NCBI GenBank assembly: GCA_947496865.1
Contig: CANMEE010000002.1
Location: 930,001-994,000, forward strand
Reading direction: 5' to 3'
Origin: an uncultured Sphingomonadaceae bacterium
Lineage (GTDB): Bacteria > Pseudomonadota > Alphaproteobacteria > Sphingomonadales > Sphingomonadaceae
Length of the DNA: 64,000 bases
Under the pieces are notes generated by a model. The model had not been told where the DNA came from and ran no database searches. It saw nothing but the letters and a program-made list of their open reading frames with translations. Both the position numbers and the translations under genes were made by a program. Of the stretch, positions 56,417 to 64,000 are shown in pieces. Within the stretch, counting starts at the first letter, position 1; each line of letters starts with the position of its first letter.

Positions 56417-57585
56417 ACTCTAACATCCTCAATCATGGCCTTCGTTCGGACCCGCGCTTCGGTATCAATGCCGAATATGTCCGCAAGATCACGCGGTACC
56501 GGCGGGCTATAGCTGTCAATAATGCGCGATACAATCTCGGTGATTTCCAGAAACTGAACATCCCTCTTCAAGAAAGCGGCGACCGCAATTTCATTGGCCC
56601 CGTTTAATATCGCCGGAACCGCGCCACCGACTTCTATGGCATCGCGTGCCAGCTTGATTGCCGGGAACCGATCATCGTCCGGCGCTTCAAAATCCAGTCG
56701 CGCAATCTTGGCCAAATCGAGCGGCACACAATCCGTTTTCATCCGCTCTGGCCACGCCAGCGCGCTGGCAATCGGAATGCGCATATCCGGCGATCCCAGC
56801 TGAGCCAGAGTCGAGTGATCTTTATATTCTACCATCGAATGGATGACCGATTGGGGGTGGACCAATATATCAATATTATCCAGACCAACGGGAAAAAGGT
56901 GATGGGCTTCGATCAGCTCTAAACCCTTGTTCATCATCGTGGCGCTGTCGACGGATATCTTGGCGCCCATGTCCCAGTTCGGATGCGCCACGGCCTGCTC
57001 GGGCGTGACAGAGGCCATCTGCTCTTTCGACCATGTCCGGAACGGCCCGCCACTAGCGGTCAAAGTAATTTTGCGGACCTGATCAATCCGCCCGCCCTGC
57101 AGGCTTTGGAAGATCGCATTATGTTCCGAATCCACCGGCAAGAGCGTGGCCCCTGCTTCTTTCGCTTCCGCCATCATCAGCGCGCCAGCGGAGACCAAAG
57201 CCTCTTTGTTGGCCAGCGCTACGGTTTTCCCGCATTTCAACGCGGCCAATGTCGGCGGCAAGCCAGCACAGCCAACAATCGCCGCCATGGTCCAATCTGG
57301 CGACCGGCCAGCCACATCAACCAATGCGTCCGGTCCTGCAGCGACTTCGATTTTCGTTCCCGCCAGCAAGTTTTTCAGTGTGTCATATTGGCTGACGTCC
57401 GAAATAACCGCGATCTCGGCGTCAAACTCCTTGGCGAGCTTTGCTAGCTCTTTGGCGTTGCTATGCGCCGTTAAGGCCAGGATGCGATATTTGTCTCGGT
57501 CGAGCCGGATCAGATCGAGCGTCGACGTCCCAACAGAACCCGTAGCCCCGAATATGGAAACAGTTCTGATCGATGCATGCGTCAC
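56413..57585 (-). CDS. dxr: 1-deoxy-D-xylulose 5-phosphate reductoisomerase
   Basis: A 390-residue NADPH enzyme of the methylerythritol phosphate pathway. IFGATGSVGTSTLDLI is the NADPH loop, LLPVDSEHNAIFQSL holds metal ligands Asp and Glu, and LTASGGPFRTW follows. Start is GTG, overlapping the cdsA stop (GTGA). The position between cdsA and rseP is classic for Proteobacteria. The product feeds isoprenoid synthesis, including the substrate of UppS encoded upstream. Confidence 0.97.
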   Translation of the reverse strand: MTHASIRTVSIFGATGSVGTSTLDLIRLDRDKYRILALTAHSNAKELAKLAKEFDAEIAVISDVSQYDTLKNLLAGTKIEVAAGPDALVDVAGRSPDWTMAAIVGCAGLPPTLAALKCGKTVALANKEALVSAGALMMAEAKEAGATLLPVDSEHNAIFQSLQGGRIDQVRKITLTASGGPFRTWSKEQMASVTPEQAVAHPNWDMGAKISVDSATMMNKGLELIEAHHLFPVGLDNIDILVHPQSVIHSMVEYKDHSTLAQLGSPDMRIPIASALAWPERMKTDCVPLDLAKIARLDFEAPDDDRFPAIKLARDAIEVGGAVPAILNGANEIAVAAFLKRDVQFLEITEIVSRIIDSYSPPVPRDLADIFGIDTEARVRTKAMIEDVRV

Positions 57586-58388
57586 TGGGCACCAAGTAAA
57601 ATAATGACCGCAACAACCGGCGCGACCGGAATTAAGCCGTCCAGCCTATCCATGACGCCGCCATGGCCGGGGAAAATCGTACCGCTATCCTTGGCCCCTG
57701 CCCGGCGCTTCATCTGGCTTTCAAACAAATCACCCATTTGAGCCAATACAGCAAGCGGGAGGCTGAGCAGCACCAGCCGAAACGGCAATTGGAAATAGGC
57801 ATGCAAGGCAAAGCTGAACAACCCCGTGACAACCACCCCGCCGATTAAACCTGCCCATGTTTTATTGGGACTGTAGGTCGGCGCGAGCTTAGGGCCACCA
57901 ATCGCGCGGCCTGAAAAATAGGCACCAATATCGGTCGCCCATACTAATGCCAGCGTCCAGAACACTATCAGCAAACCATTATCAGTACCTCGTAGGTACA
58001 ATATGGAAAGCGCTGGTAATCCAGCATAAAATATCCCAAGTGACAATTTGATCGAACGATCGAATACCGCAATGAACATCGCCGCGCCCAATATCAGTCC
58101 CAACGCGAGAAAAGACGGCCCCGCCGCCAAATAGGACATGATCGCAAGCGGTACAGATAGAGCATAAAGCGCCAGCCGCTTATTCTCCAAGCGCCCGGTC
58201 AGTTCCGCCCATTCAGACAATATGCCCAATGACATTAATATGACCAAGAGCCACAAGGCGTGTTTGCCGATGGCATGATCACCGACGACCAAAGTCGTAA
58301 CCGTCACGGCAACAAGCGCCACACCGACGATGATCCGGGTCATCAGTTCACTAGGCGGCTTTTTTGCAGGACTATTGGGGCCAGTCAT
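57582..58388 (-). CDS. cdsA: phosphatidate cytidylyltransferase
   Basis: A 268-residue integral membrane enzyme making CDP-diacylglycerol from phosphatidate and CTP. About eight transmembrane helices are visible. The family signature near the C-terminus is SQMKRRAGAKDSGTIFPGHG and MDRLDGLIP. It follows uppS with a three-base gap, and its stop overlaps the dxr start. Confidence 0.95.
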   Translation of the reverse strand: MTGPNSPAKKPPSELMTRIIVGVALVAVTVTTLVVGDHAIGKHALWLLVILMSLGILSEWAELTGRLENKRLALYALSVPLAIMSYLAAGPSFLALGLILGAAMFIAVFDRSIKLSLGIFYAGLPALSILYLRGTDNGLLIVFWTLALVWATDIGAYFSGRAIGGPKLAPTYSPNKTWAGLIGGVVVTGLFSFALHAYFQLPFRLVLLSLPLAVLAQMGDLFESQMKRRAGAKDSGTIFPGHGGVMDRLDGLIPVAPVVAVIILLGAQ

Positions 58389-58391
58389 AGC

Positions 58392-59159
58392 TTAGCGGCC
58401 GCCGAAACGGCGGTCCCGATCTCCAAAAGACTTCAAGGCCCGTTGAAGCTCTTCTTTGTCGAAATCGGGCCAAAGAGTATCCGTAAAATATAGTTCGGAA
58501 TAAGCAGCCTGCCAAAGCAAAAAATTGGACAGCCGCAATTCGCCAGAGGTCCGTATCAATAGGTCAAGCGGCGGCATGCCTGCGGTATCCATTGCGCCCG
58601 ACAGTTGATCGATACTAATTTGATCCGGCTCTACAGTCCCAAGCTTCACAGACTTGGCGATGTTTTGCACCACCCTCAACATTTCATCCTGTGCGCCATA
58701 GTTCAAAGCAATGGCGAGCGTCATACGGTCGTTGCCAGCTGTTCGTTCCAAAGCATTGTCGATCAACTGCACAATGTCGCTATCGAGCGCCTTGTAATTG
58801 CCAATGACTTTGAGGCGGATACCGTTTTCATCAAACTCATCAATATCCGATTGGATATATTGGCGGAGTAGGCCCATTAAATCAGAAACTTCGTCTGCCG
58901 GCCTGCTCCAGTTTTCGGAGGAGAAGGCATAAAGAGTCAACGCCTCAATACCCATTTCCCCCGCGACGCGCACAATATCGCGAACGGCCTCGACGCCTTT
59001 TTTATGGCCCAATGCCCTTGGTAGATGCTTACTTTTCGCCCAGCGGCCATTGCCGTCCATGATTATCGCAATATGACGCGCACCATAGGTCGGATCTACC
59101 GCTTCCACAGCATCTGCATCCGGATCAATAGACCCTTTTTTGAAGGGCGCGAGCCTCAC
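58392..59159 (-). CDS. uppS: isoprenyl (undecaprenyl) diphosphate synthase
   Basis: A 255-residue cis-prenyltransferase. IIMDGNGRWAKSKHLPR near residue 30, FSSENWSRP, and RTSGELRLSNFLLWQ near residue 210 are catalytic motifs, including the first aspartate that binds magnesium. It makes undecaprenyl diphosphate for cell wall synthesis. The start is GTG overlapping the frr stop (GTGA); the N-terminal extension of about 20 residues before the core is polar. Confidence 0.96.
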   Translation of the reverse strand: MRLAPFKKGSIDPDADAVEAVDPTYGARHIAIIMDGNGRWAKSKHLPRALGHKKGVEAVRDIVRVAGEMGIEALTLYAFSSENWSRPADEVSDLMGLLRQYIQSDIDEFDENGIRLKVIGNYKALDSDIVQLIDNALERTAGNDRMTLAIALNYGAQDEMLRVVQNIAKSVKLGTVEPDQISIDQLSGAMDTAGMPPLDLLIRTSGELRLSNFLLWQAAYSELYFTDTLWPDFDKEELQRALKSFGDRDRRFGGR

Positions 59160-59713
59160 TGTGTCAAAATTTCCTGTTCCTTGGCGGTTGACAGCTTGTC
59201 CGCTTCTTCGATCATCGCATCGGTCAGTTTCTGGACTTCGGTCTCGAGACGTTTTTTATCGTCTTCGCCGATTTCCTTTTTATTCTCGTCCGCCTTGATG
59301 TCATCCATGCCATCGCGCCGAACATTACGGATCGCAATCCGCGCTTTTTCAGCAAACTGGCCAGTAAGCTTGGCCAAATCCTTGCGCCGTTCTTCGGTTA
59401 GATCGGGAATAGGCAAACGGATATTGGGCCCATCAACAATCGGGTTGAGGCCCAGGCCAGCGGATCGTACCGATTTTTCCACAGGCTGAATATTGCCCTT
59501 GTCCCAAACTTGAATGGACAACATGCGCGGTTCCGGCACCGACACTGTCGCCACCTGATTAAGCGGCATTTTAGCGCCGTATACTTCCACCGTTATGCTA
59601 TCGAGCAAAGCGATATTGGCGCGCCCCGTGCGCAACCCGCTCAGGTCGTGCTTCAGCGCATCAAGCGAAGCGTTCATGCGTTTTTCTAATTCGCTCTTGT
59701 CATATTTCGCCAT
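59156..59713 (-). CDS. frr: ribosome recycling factor
   Basis: A 185-residue tRNA-mimicking protein that splits post-termination ribosomes with EF-G. LSGLRTGRANIALLDSI and the MPLNQVATVSVPEPRML segment are conserved, as is the C-terminal helix. It follows pyrH by 20 bases, the usual order. Confidence 0.97.
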   Translation of the reverse strand: MAKYDKSELEKRMNASLDALKHDLSGLRTGRANIALLDSITVEVYGAKMPLNQVATVSVPEPRMLSIQVWDKGNIQPVEKSVRSAGLGLNPIVDGPNIRLPIPDLTEERRKDLAKLTGQFAEKARIAIRNVRRDGMDDIKADENKKEIGEDDKKRLETEVQKLTDAMIEEADKLSTAKEQEILTQ

Positions 59714-59733
59714 AGCTCAATTCTCCCAAATAT

Positions 59734-60456
59734 CTATTCTGTTGCGCCAACAATGGTCGCGGTTCCGCCGCCACCAAGGACGGTCGCCAAATTGCCTTGT
59801 TCACGGATGGTGAACACAACAATCGGAATATTATTTTCCCGGCACAGCGCCACGGCACTGGCATCCATCACCTTCAAATTGTCGGTCAGCACCTGATCAA
59901 AGCTCAACGCGTCATAACGCACTGCGTCGGGATTGGTTTTGGGGTCCGCATTATAGACCCCGTCAACGCTGGTGCCTTTGAACAGAGCTTCACAACCCAT
60001 TTCGGCCGCGCGCAAGGCGGCTGCAGTATCGGTTGTAAAATAGGGGTTTCCGGTTCCCGCCGCAAATATCACAATCCGGCCCTTGTCGAGATGCCGGACA
60101 GCTTTGCGGCGAATATAGGGCTCGCACACGCTAGCCATCGGAATGGCGGATAACACCCGCGTGTCACAGCCCATTTGCTCCAGTGCATTCTGCACCGCTA
60201 GTGCATTCATCACGGTTGCCAGCATACCCATATAGTCGGCGCTGGTCCGATCGAACCCTTTGGCTGCCGCCGCTAACCCGCGAAAAATATTCCCGCCGCC
60301 GACGACGAGGCAAAGCTCATAACCGGCTTCTTTGGCGGACTTCACTTCGGCTGCGATCCGATTCACGGTTTCCGGATCGATTCCGAAATCACCAGAGCCC
60401 ATCAGAGCCTCACCGGAGAGTTTCAACAAAATGCGCTTAAACGCTGGTCTTTTCAT
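59734..60456 (-). CDS. pyrH: uridylate kinase (UMP kinase)
   Basis: A 240-residue amino acid kinase-fold enzyme that phosphorylates UMP to [14 protein letters not shown] at the start, [10 protein letters not shown], and [20 protein letters not shown] are the ATP- and UMP-binding blocks. It lies between the terminator of rpsB-tsf and frr. It is essential for nucleotide supply. Confidence 0.97.
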   Translation of the reverse strand: MKRPAFKRILLKLSGEALMGSGDFGIDPETVNRIAAEVKSAKEAGYELCLVVGGGNIFRGLAAAAKGFDRTSADYMGMLATVMNALAVQNALEQMGCDTRVLSAIPMASVCEPYIRRKAVRHLDKGRIVIFAAGTGNPYFTTDTAAALRAAEMGCEALFKGTSVDGVYNADPKTNPDAVRYDALSFDQVLTDNLKVMDASAVALCRENNIPIVVFTIREQGNLATVLGGGGTATIVGATE

Positions 60457-60531
60457 GCAAAATCCATCCCACTAACTGCCACGCATCAGCCCGTTCATGA
60501 CGCTAGAAACACCACAAGAAACAACGCCGAA

Positions 60532-60569
60532 AACAACAATGGCGCAGACCATAGATAGTCCGCGCCATT
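60532..60569 (-). terminator. rho-independent terminator after tsf
   Basis: On the minus strand, AATGGCGCGGAC (60569-60558) pairs with GTCTGCGCCATT (60549-60538) over 12 pairs with one G-T, around an eight-base loop. TTGTTGTTTT follows. It lies 50 bases after the tsf stop and should separate rpsB-tsf from pyrH, partly or fully. Confidence 0.8.
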
Positions 60570-60618
60570 GCGCCAAGTGTTAATGCACCAAACCGAAATT
60601 TGGCCGCAAATCCTGTTT

Positions 60619-61542
60619 TTAGTTACCGAGTGTCGCAGCCACTTCTGCTGCAAAATCTTCTTCTTTCTTCTCGATGCCTTCACCGAGCTGGAAGCGGACA
60701 TATTCGGTCAACTTGATTTCAGCGCCAGCATCTTTGCCGGCCTGTTCAACAACATGCGCGATAGGTGTCTTGTTATCCATCACGAAAATCTGGCTCAGCA
60801 ACGCGTTTTCTTTGGCGAATTTTGCCATCGCGCCATCAACCATTTTTTCAACGATATTCGCGGGCTTGCCGGATTCGGCTGCTTTTTCCGCTGCAATCGC
60901 CCGCTCACGCTCCATCGTATCTTGGTCGAGTCCATCAGCGTTCAACGCCAATGGGAAGGCTGCTGCGATATGCATCGCAATCTGCTTGCCAAGCGGCTCC
61001 AGAACATCGGCGCCAGCGGTGCTTTCCAGCGCAACCAGCACGCCGATTTTGCCCATTGTCGGGGTCACAGCATTGTGGATGTAAGGAACGACTGTGCCGC
61101 TGCTCACTGCAACGGTTTTCATCCGGCGGATCGCCTGATTTTCGCCGATGGTCGCAACATTGTTGGTCAGTGTTTCCTGAACCGTGCCGCCGCCAGGGAA
61201 ATCCGCTGCGGACAAAGCTTCAACATCATCGCTGCCCAAGCCAAGCGCCACATCAGTTACGCCGCTGACAAAAGCCTGGAACTGTTCGTTCTTGGCAACA
61301 AAGTCGGTTTCGCTGTTCACTTCAACAGCAACGCCCTTGGTGCCCGATACGGCCACGCCAACAAGGCCTTCTGCGGCCGTCCGGCTTGATTTTTTCTGAG
61401 CGGCAGCAAGGCCTTTGGTGCGCAGCAAATCTACCGCTGCTTCCACGTCGCCATTTGTTTCGCTCAATGCTTTTTTGCAATCCATCATGCCAGCGCCGGT
61501 GCGCTCACGCAGTTCTTTCACTGCTGCTGCGGTAATAGCCAT
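60619..61542 (-). CDS. tsf: translation elongation factor Ts
   Basis: A 307-residue guanine nucleotide exchange factor for EF-Tu. [18 protein letters not shown] at the start is the N-terminal domain with the TDF-like region [12 protein letters not shown] near residue 80. ATG 61542 follows GAGG by eight bases; a TTG five codons before is rejected. It is encoded after rpsB, its usual partner, with a hairpin between them. Confidence 0.97.
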   Translation of the reverse strand: MAITAAAVKELRERTGAGMMDCKKALSETNGDVEAAVDLLRTKGLAAAQKKSSRTAAEGLVGVAVSGTKGVAVEVNSETDFVAKNEQFQAFVSGVTDVALGLGSDDVEALSAADFPGGGTVQETLTNNVATIGENQAIRRMKTVAVSSGTVVPYIHNAVTPTMGKIGVLVALESTAGADVLEPLGKQIAMHIAAAFPLALNADGLDQDTMERERAIAAEKAAESGKPANIVEKMVDGAMAKFAKENALLSQIFVMDNKTPIAHVVEQAGKDAGAEIKLTEYVRFQLGEGIEKKEEDFAAEVAATLGN

Positions 61543-61589
61543 TTTTAAGTTCCTCAATTGTCATGTGTGAGAATGTGGTGTTTTTAATA

Positions 61590-61618
61590 AAATGAAGGGG
61601 CAGCACCGATGCCGCCCC
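61590..61618 (-). terminator. hairpin between rpsB and tsf, possible partial terminator
   Basis: On the minus strand GGGGCGGC (61618-61611) pairs with GCTGCCCC (61604-61597), loop ATCGGT, then TTCATTTTATT. The weak T-run suggests attenuation rather than full stop, which is common between rpsB and tsf. Confidence 0.6.
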
Positions 61619-61667
61619 GCCATTTTCTTATGCGATCAATATATGACCGAACGAAGACGCTTCAAGT

Positions 61668-62591
61668 TTAAGCCTTTTCGTCGGCTTTCTTATCATCGTC
61701 TTTTTTGGCAGCAGCTTTCTTGGCAGGTGCTTTTTTCGCAGGCGCCTTTTTGGCTGGTGCTTTTTTGGCGGGCTCTTCTTCGGCTGCTGGCGCTGCTTCT
61801 GCAGGAGCGGCTGGCGCTTCTGCTTCTACCGCTGCAGCGTCTGCAACAATTGCTTCTGCCGGCGGAGCGATTTCTGCACCAAGGTCTTTACCCGAAGCAA
61901 CAGCAGCTTCTTGGCCGCCTTTGGTCGCAGCTGCAGCCACGGATTCGCAGTAAAGGCGAATAGCGCGCGCCGCATCATCATTGCCCGGTACCGGGAATGC
62001 GATGTTGCTGGGATCAACGTTGGAATCAAGAATTGCAACCACTGGAATACCAAGGACATTGGCTTCTTTAATCGCAAGCTCTTCTTTGTTGGCATCAATC
62101 ACGAACATTACGTCCGGAATGCCACCCATGTCACGAATACCGCCAAGGGACAGCTCAAGCTTATCACGCTCACGCGTCATCTGCAGGGCTTCTTTCTTGG
62201 TGAAACCAGCCATGTCACCAGAAAGCTGCTCTTCGAGCGTCTTCATCCGGCGAATAGAATTGGAGATGGTTTTCCAGTTGGTCAGCATGCCACCGAGCCA
62301 ACGGTGGTTGACGAAATGCTGTCCGCTTGCACGGGCTGCTTCAGCGATAGGCTCTTGTGCCTGACGCTTCGTACCAACGAAAAGAACTTTCCCGCCGGAA
62401 GACACTGCGTTTGCAATGAAATCAAGTGCGCGCGCGAACAAAGGCACGCTCTGCGAAAGGTCAAGAATATGGACACCGTTACGGGCTCCGAAGATGTATG
62501 GTTTCATCTTTGGGTTCCAGCGGTGGGTCTGGTGGCCGAAATGCGATCCGGCTTCAATCAATTGCTGTAGGGTGACGACAGGGGCCGCCAT
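61668..62591 (-). CDS. rpsB: 30S ribosomal protein S2 with long lysine/alanine tail
   Basis: A 307-residue S2. The core (about 1-230) has [22 protein letters not shown] and the family block [17 protein letters not shown]. The C-terminal 75 residues form a low-complexity extension: Ala/Glu/Pro-rich, followed by four PAKKA-type repeats and a Lys/Asp end, resembling histone H1-type tails. E. coli S2 is 241 residues, so the extension is an addition. ATG 62591 is seven bases from AGGAG. Confidence 0.96.
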   Translation of the reverse strand: MAAPVVTLQQLIEAGSHFGHQTHRWNPKMKPYIFGARNGVHILDLSQSVPLFARALDFIANAVSSGGKVLFVGTKRQAQEPIAEAARASGQHFVNHRWLGGMLTNWKTISNSIRRMKTLEEQLSGDMAGFTKKEALQMTRERDKLELSLGGIRDMGGIPDVMFVIDANKEELAIKEANVLGIPVVAILDSNVDPSNIAFPVPGNDDAARAIRLYCESVAAAATKGGQEAAVASGKDLGAEIAPPAEAIVADAAAVEAEAPAAPAEAAPAAEEEPAKKAPAKKAPAKKAPAKKAAAKKDDDKKADEKA

Positions 62592-62959
62592 AATAGTTCT
62601 CCTTATCCGGTTATGCCTCTGGAAAGCTGAGAACCTCGGACGACCTAAAAGGCAGACTTTGGCACCGGTATGAGTGCTTTCCATGTGGAATGAGCGTGCC
62701 GTTAAAGCGGAGTGGCAGGAAATGCAAGCTTAAATCGGGAAAATGATGGACTTGGTTACAGTAAGAAGCATAAAATTTGAAAATCTCAATCCGGGCGTTG
62801 CTCCTTATTGCTCACGAATCATCTGAAAATTCCCATTAAATTGATCAGATACCAATTTTGCATTTGATCCTTCGATACGGTTAGATAACACAAGCACAGC
62901 TGATACCGCTTGCCCTGCACATTTCACTGCGCTCATAGAACGCCAATAAGGAACGCCTG
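62592..62959. other. intergenic region between divergent rpsB and alpha/beta hydrolase genes
   Basis: This 368-base stretch holds no credible gene. On the minus side a weak promoter-like pair for rpsB (TTGCAT 62727-62722, TTTAAC 62706-62701, 15-base spacer) leaves a leader of about 100 bases. On the plus side a better pair (62858-62886) serves the hydrolase. A short minus-strand reading frame over the hydrolase start is a shadow. I saw no known S2 leader structure. Confidence 0.6.
62858..62886 (+). promoter_or_regulatory. putative promoter of the exported hydrolase gene
   Basis: TTGCAT (62858-62863) and TTAGAT (62881-62886) are exactly 17 bases apart and end 73 bases before the ATG. A pattern match only. 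Confidence 0.4.
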
Positions 62960-64000
62960 ATGAGGAAAAGAACAATTGCAGCAATGCTATTCGGAACCGT
63001 TCTGATTGGTGCCGCATCCGCTGCTTATATGGCTGCGCCAACCGTCCATGAAGGAAAAGCCGGTGAAGCCCCAGAACTAGGGCGACCCGGTGCATATGAT
63101 ATCGGAACGAGCGTCAAAAAATTTGCGCTCGAGAGCCGTACCACCATCACAACTTGGGGTGCAATTTCAGGAAATCTGACTGATGCGAACCGGGAGCTGT
63201 CAGTTCGATTCTGGTATCCGGCTGAAACCGCCGATGGCAAAAAAGCCCAATATAAGCACATCATGCGGCCACCAGGTAAGGACCCGGTGACAATTTCCTC
63301 ACAAGGCTTTGCCGTACCCGATGCCAACGCCGTTGTTGATCAAAAATACCCTCTCGTCCTTATGTCCCATGGCTTTGGTGGATGGGACACGCAGTTTAGC
63401 AATCTCGCGGAACAAATTGCTTCGCACGGCTATATCGTCGCCTCGATCGATCATGCGGACAGACCTATTGATGGTGTCACTTCTTTTTTCTTGTCCTTTG
63501 GCAATGTTCTTGTCGATAGAACTTTGGATCAGCGGCAGATTCTGACGCAGATATTGGAAGATGCTCAATCGGGATTACAAGCCTATGCTGCGCAAATTGA
63601 CGCGGATAATGTCGGATTGATTGGCTATTCTATGGGCGGATATGGGGCGATTGCTTCCGCTGGCGCTCCCTATGATTTTGCAAATAATCCCATGTCCAAT
63701 ATTCCCGAAACAGCCCAAACCGCGATGAAGGAAGCGTCACGAAAACCGCTTCCGATTAAATCACTGGTTACATTCTCCCCTTGGGGCGGTCAGCCTGACA
63801 GCAGAGCATGGACTGCAGATAGTGTGGGAAAGATTGACAAGCCCGTGCTCGTCATCGCCGGAAATCAGGATGACGTGGTAAATTACGAAGAGGGCGTGAA
63901 GTGGCTGTTCGAGAATATGACAGGGGCAGATCGCTATATGCTGGTTTACCGTGAAGCGCGGCACAATATTATCGGGAATGAATTTGATCTAGACCCAGAC
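62960..64000 (+). CDS. exported alpha/beta hydrolase (dienelactone hydrolase/PAF-acetylhydrolase-like), cut by window edge
   Basis: The gene runs off the right edge after 347 codons. MRKRTIAAMLFGTVLIGAASAA is a signal peptide or N-terminal anchor. The alpha/beta hydrolase core shows PLVLMSHGFGGWDTQF (oxyanion region), the nucleophile in GLIGYSMGGYG (G-x-S-x-G-G near residue 217), an Asp in VIAGNQDDVVN and a candidate His in REARHNII near the end. AAGGA lies six bases before ATG 62960. The substrate is unknown; lipase, phospholipase-like and PET-hydrolase-like relatives share this layout. The C-terminus is not visible. Confidence 0.85.
   Translation, partial: MRKRTIAAMLFGTVLIGAASAAYMAAPTVHEGKAGEAPELGRPGAYDIGTSVKKFALESRTTITTWGAISGNLTDANRELSVRFWYPAETADGKKAQYKHIMRPPGKDPVTISSQGFAVPDANAVVDQKYPLVLMSHGFGGWDTQFSNLAEQIASHGYIVASIDHADRPIDGVTSFFLSFGNVLVDRTLDQRQILTQILEDAQSGLQAYAAQIDADNVGLIGYSMGGYGAIASAGAPYDFANNPMSNIPETAQTAMKEASRKPLPIKSLVTFSPWGGQPDSRAWTADSVGKIDKPVLVIAGNQDDVVNYEEGVKWLFENMTGADRYMLVYREARHNIIGNEFDLDPD

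Noticed and set aside
60495..60701. A 68-codon minus-strand frame with a hydrophobic end
   Set aside because: It overlaps the tsf C-terminus in another frame and crosses the terminator at 60532-60569.
61705..61780. Short tandem repeats read as a CRISPR-like or satellite array
   Set aside because: They are in-frame codons for the PAKKA tail of ribosomal protein S2, without spacers.
62805..63095. A 96-codon minus-strand frame over the hydrolase start
   Set aside because: It overlaps a gene with a signal peptide and hydrolase motifs; no support of its own.

Overview
The window looks like ordinary chromosomal DNA of an alphaproteobacterium, most likely a marine or freshwater member of the Sphingomonadales (Sphingorhabdus/Parasphingorhabdus/Sphingopyxis type). 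This placement is inferred from protein style and gene order: the rpsB-tsf-pyrH-frr-uppS-cdsA-dxr-rseP-bamA-skp-fabZ cluster, a ccmC-D-E-F-G-H cytochrome c maturation operon, DUF3597, DUF937 and DUF481 proteins, many exported peptidases and hydrolases, and moderate GC. It was not checked by any database search. Coding density is high. ATGA, GTGA and TTGA stop-start overlaps are very common. I see no insertion sequence, prophage, integrase, CRISPR array, toxin-antitoxin pair or recognisable defence island.

Layout. 1-5.3 kb (mostly minus): the front part of an exported serine hydrolase, cyclopropane fatty acid synthase, an SDR, a DNA photolyase and a membrane metal-dependent hydrolase. 5.5-8.5 kb: the 2-oxoacid:ferredoxin oxidoreductase pair korB/korA, divergent from an esterase-rppH-DUF481 set (8.6-11.1 kb). 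11.1-16.2 kb (minus): a TPR protein, an RsmB-type rRNA methyltransferase with a small coupled gene, guaB and an exported M28 peptidase. 16.3-20.1 kb: SPFH/NfeD membrane proteins, two small proteins sharing a DxDGDG tail, DUF3597 and a family 5 uracil-DNA glycosylase. 20.1-27.1 kb (minus): aguB and aguA (agmatine to putrescine) flanking two tandem exported methyltransferase-like proteins and a membrane-anchored FMN glutamate-synthase-like protein, followed by a lipoprotein M28 peptidase. 27.3-34.2 kb: an S9 peptidase, rpsD, chorismate mutase, and the rpiB-glyA-nrdR-rRNA/tRNA methyltransferase block. 34.2-41.1 kb (minus): the potassium transporter kup and the cytochrome c maturation operon.

41.4-51 kb: a PAS-GGDEF-EAL-PilZ-like c-di-GMP protein, leucine-type dehydrogenase, tRNA-His, an isolated gspJ-gspK pair, a prolyl 4-hydroxylase-like oxygenase, and an Nramp transporter fused by overlap to pxpABC (5-oxoprolinase). 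51-62.6 kb (minus): the essential block from rpsB to fabZ and rpmE, covering translation factors, UMP kinase, isoprenoid and phospholipid precursors, site-2 protease and outer membrane assembly. 63-64 kb: the front part of an exported alpha/beta hydrolase.

No clearly undescribed multi-gene system stands out. The best leads are the tandem exported methyltransferase-like proteins inside the agmatine locus, the shared calcium-loop-like tails, two RNA/DNA structural elements (a hairpin over the start codon of the uracil-DNA glycosylase and a long inverted repeat in the korA/esterase promoter region), and the isolated gspJK pair. All function calls come from reading motifs by eye; product names for well-known families are firm, but substrates of the hydrolases, peptidases and methyltransferases are not.
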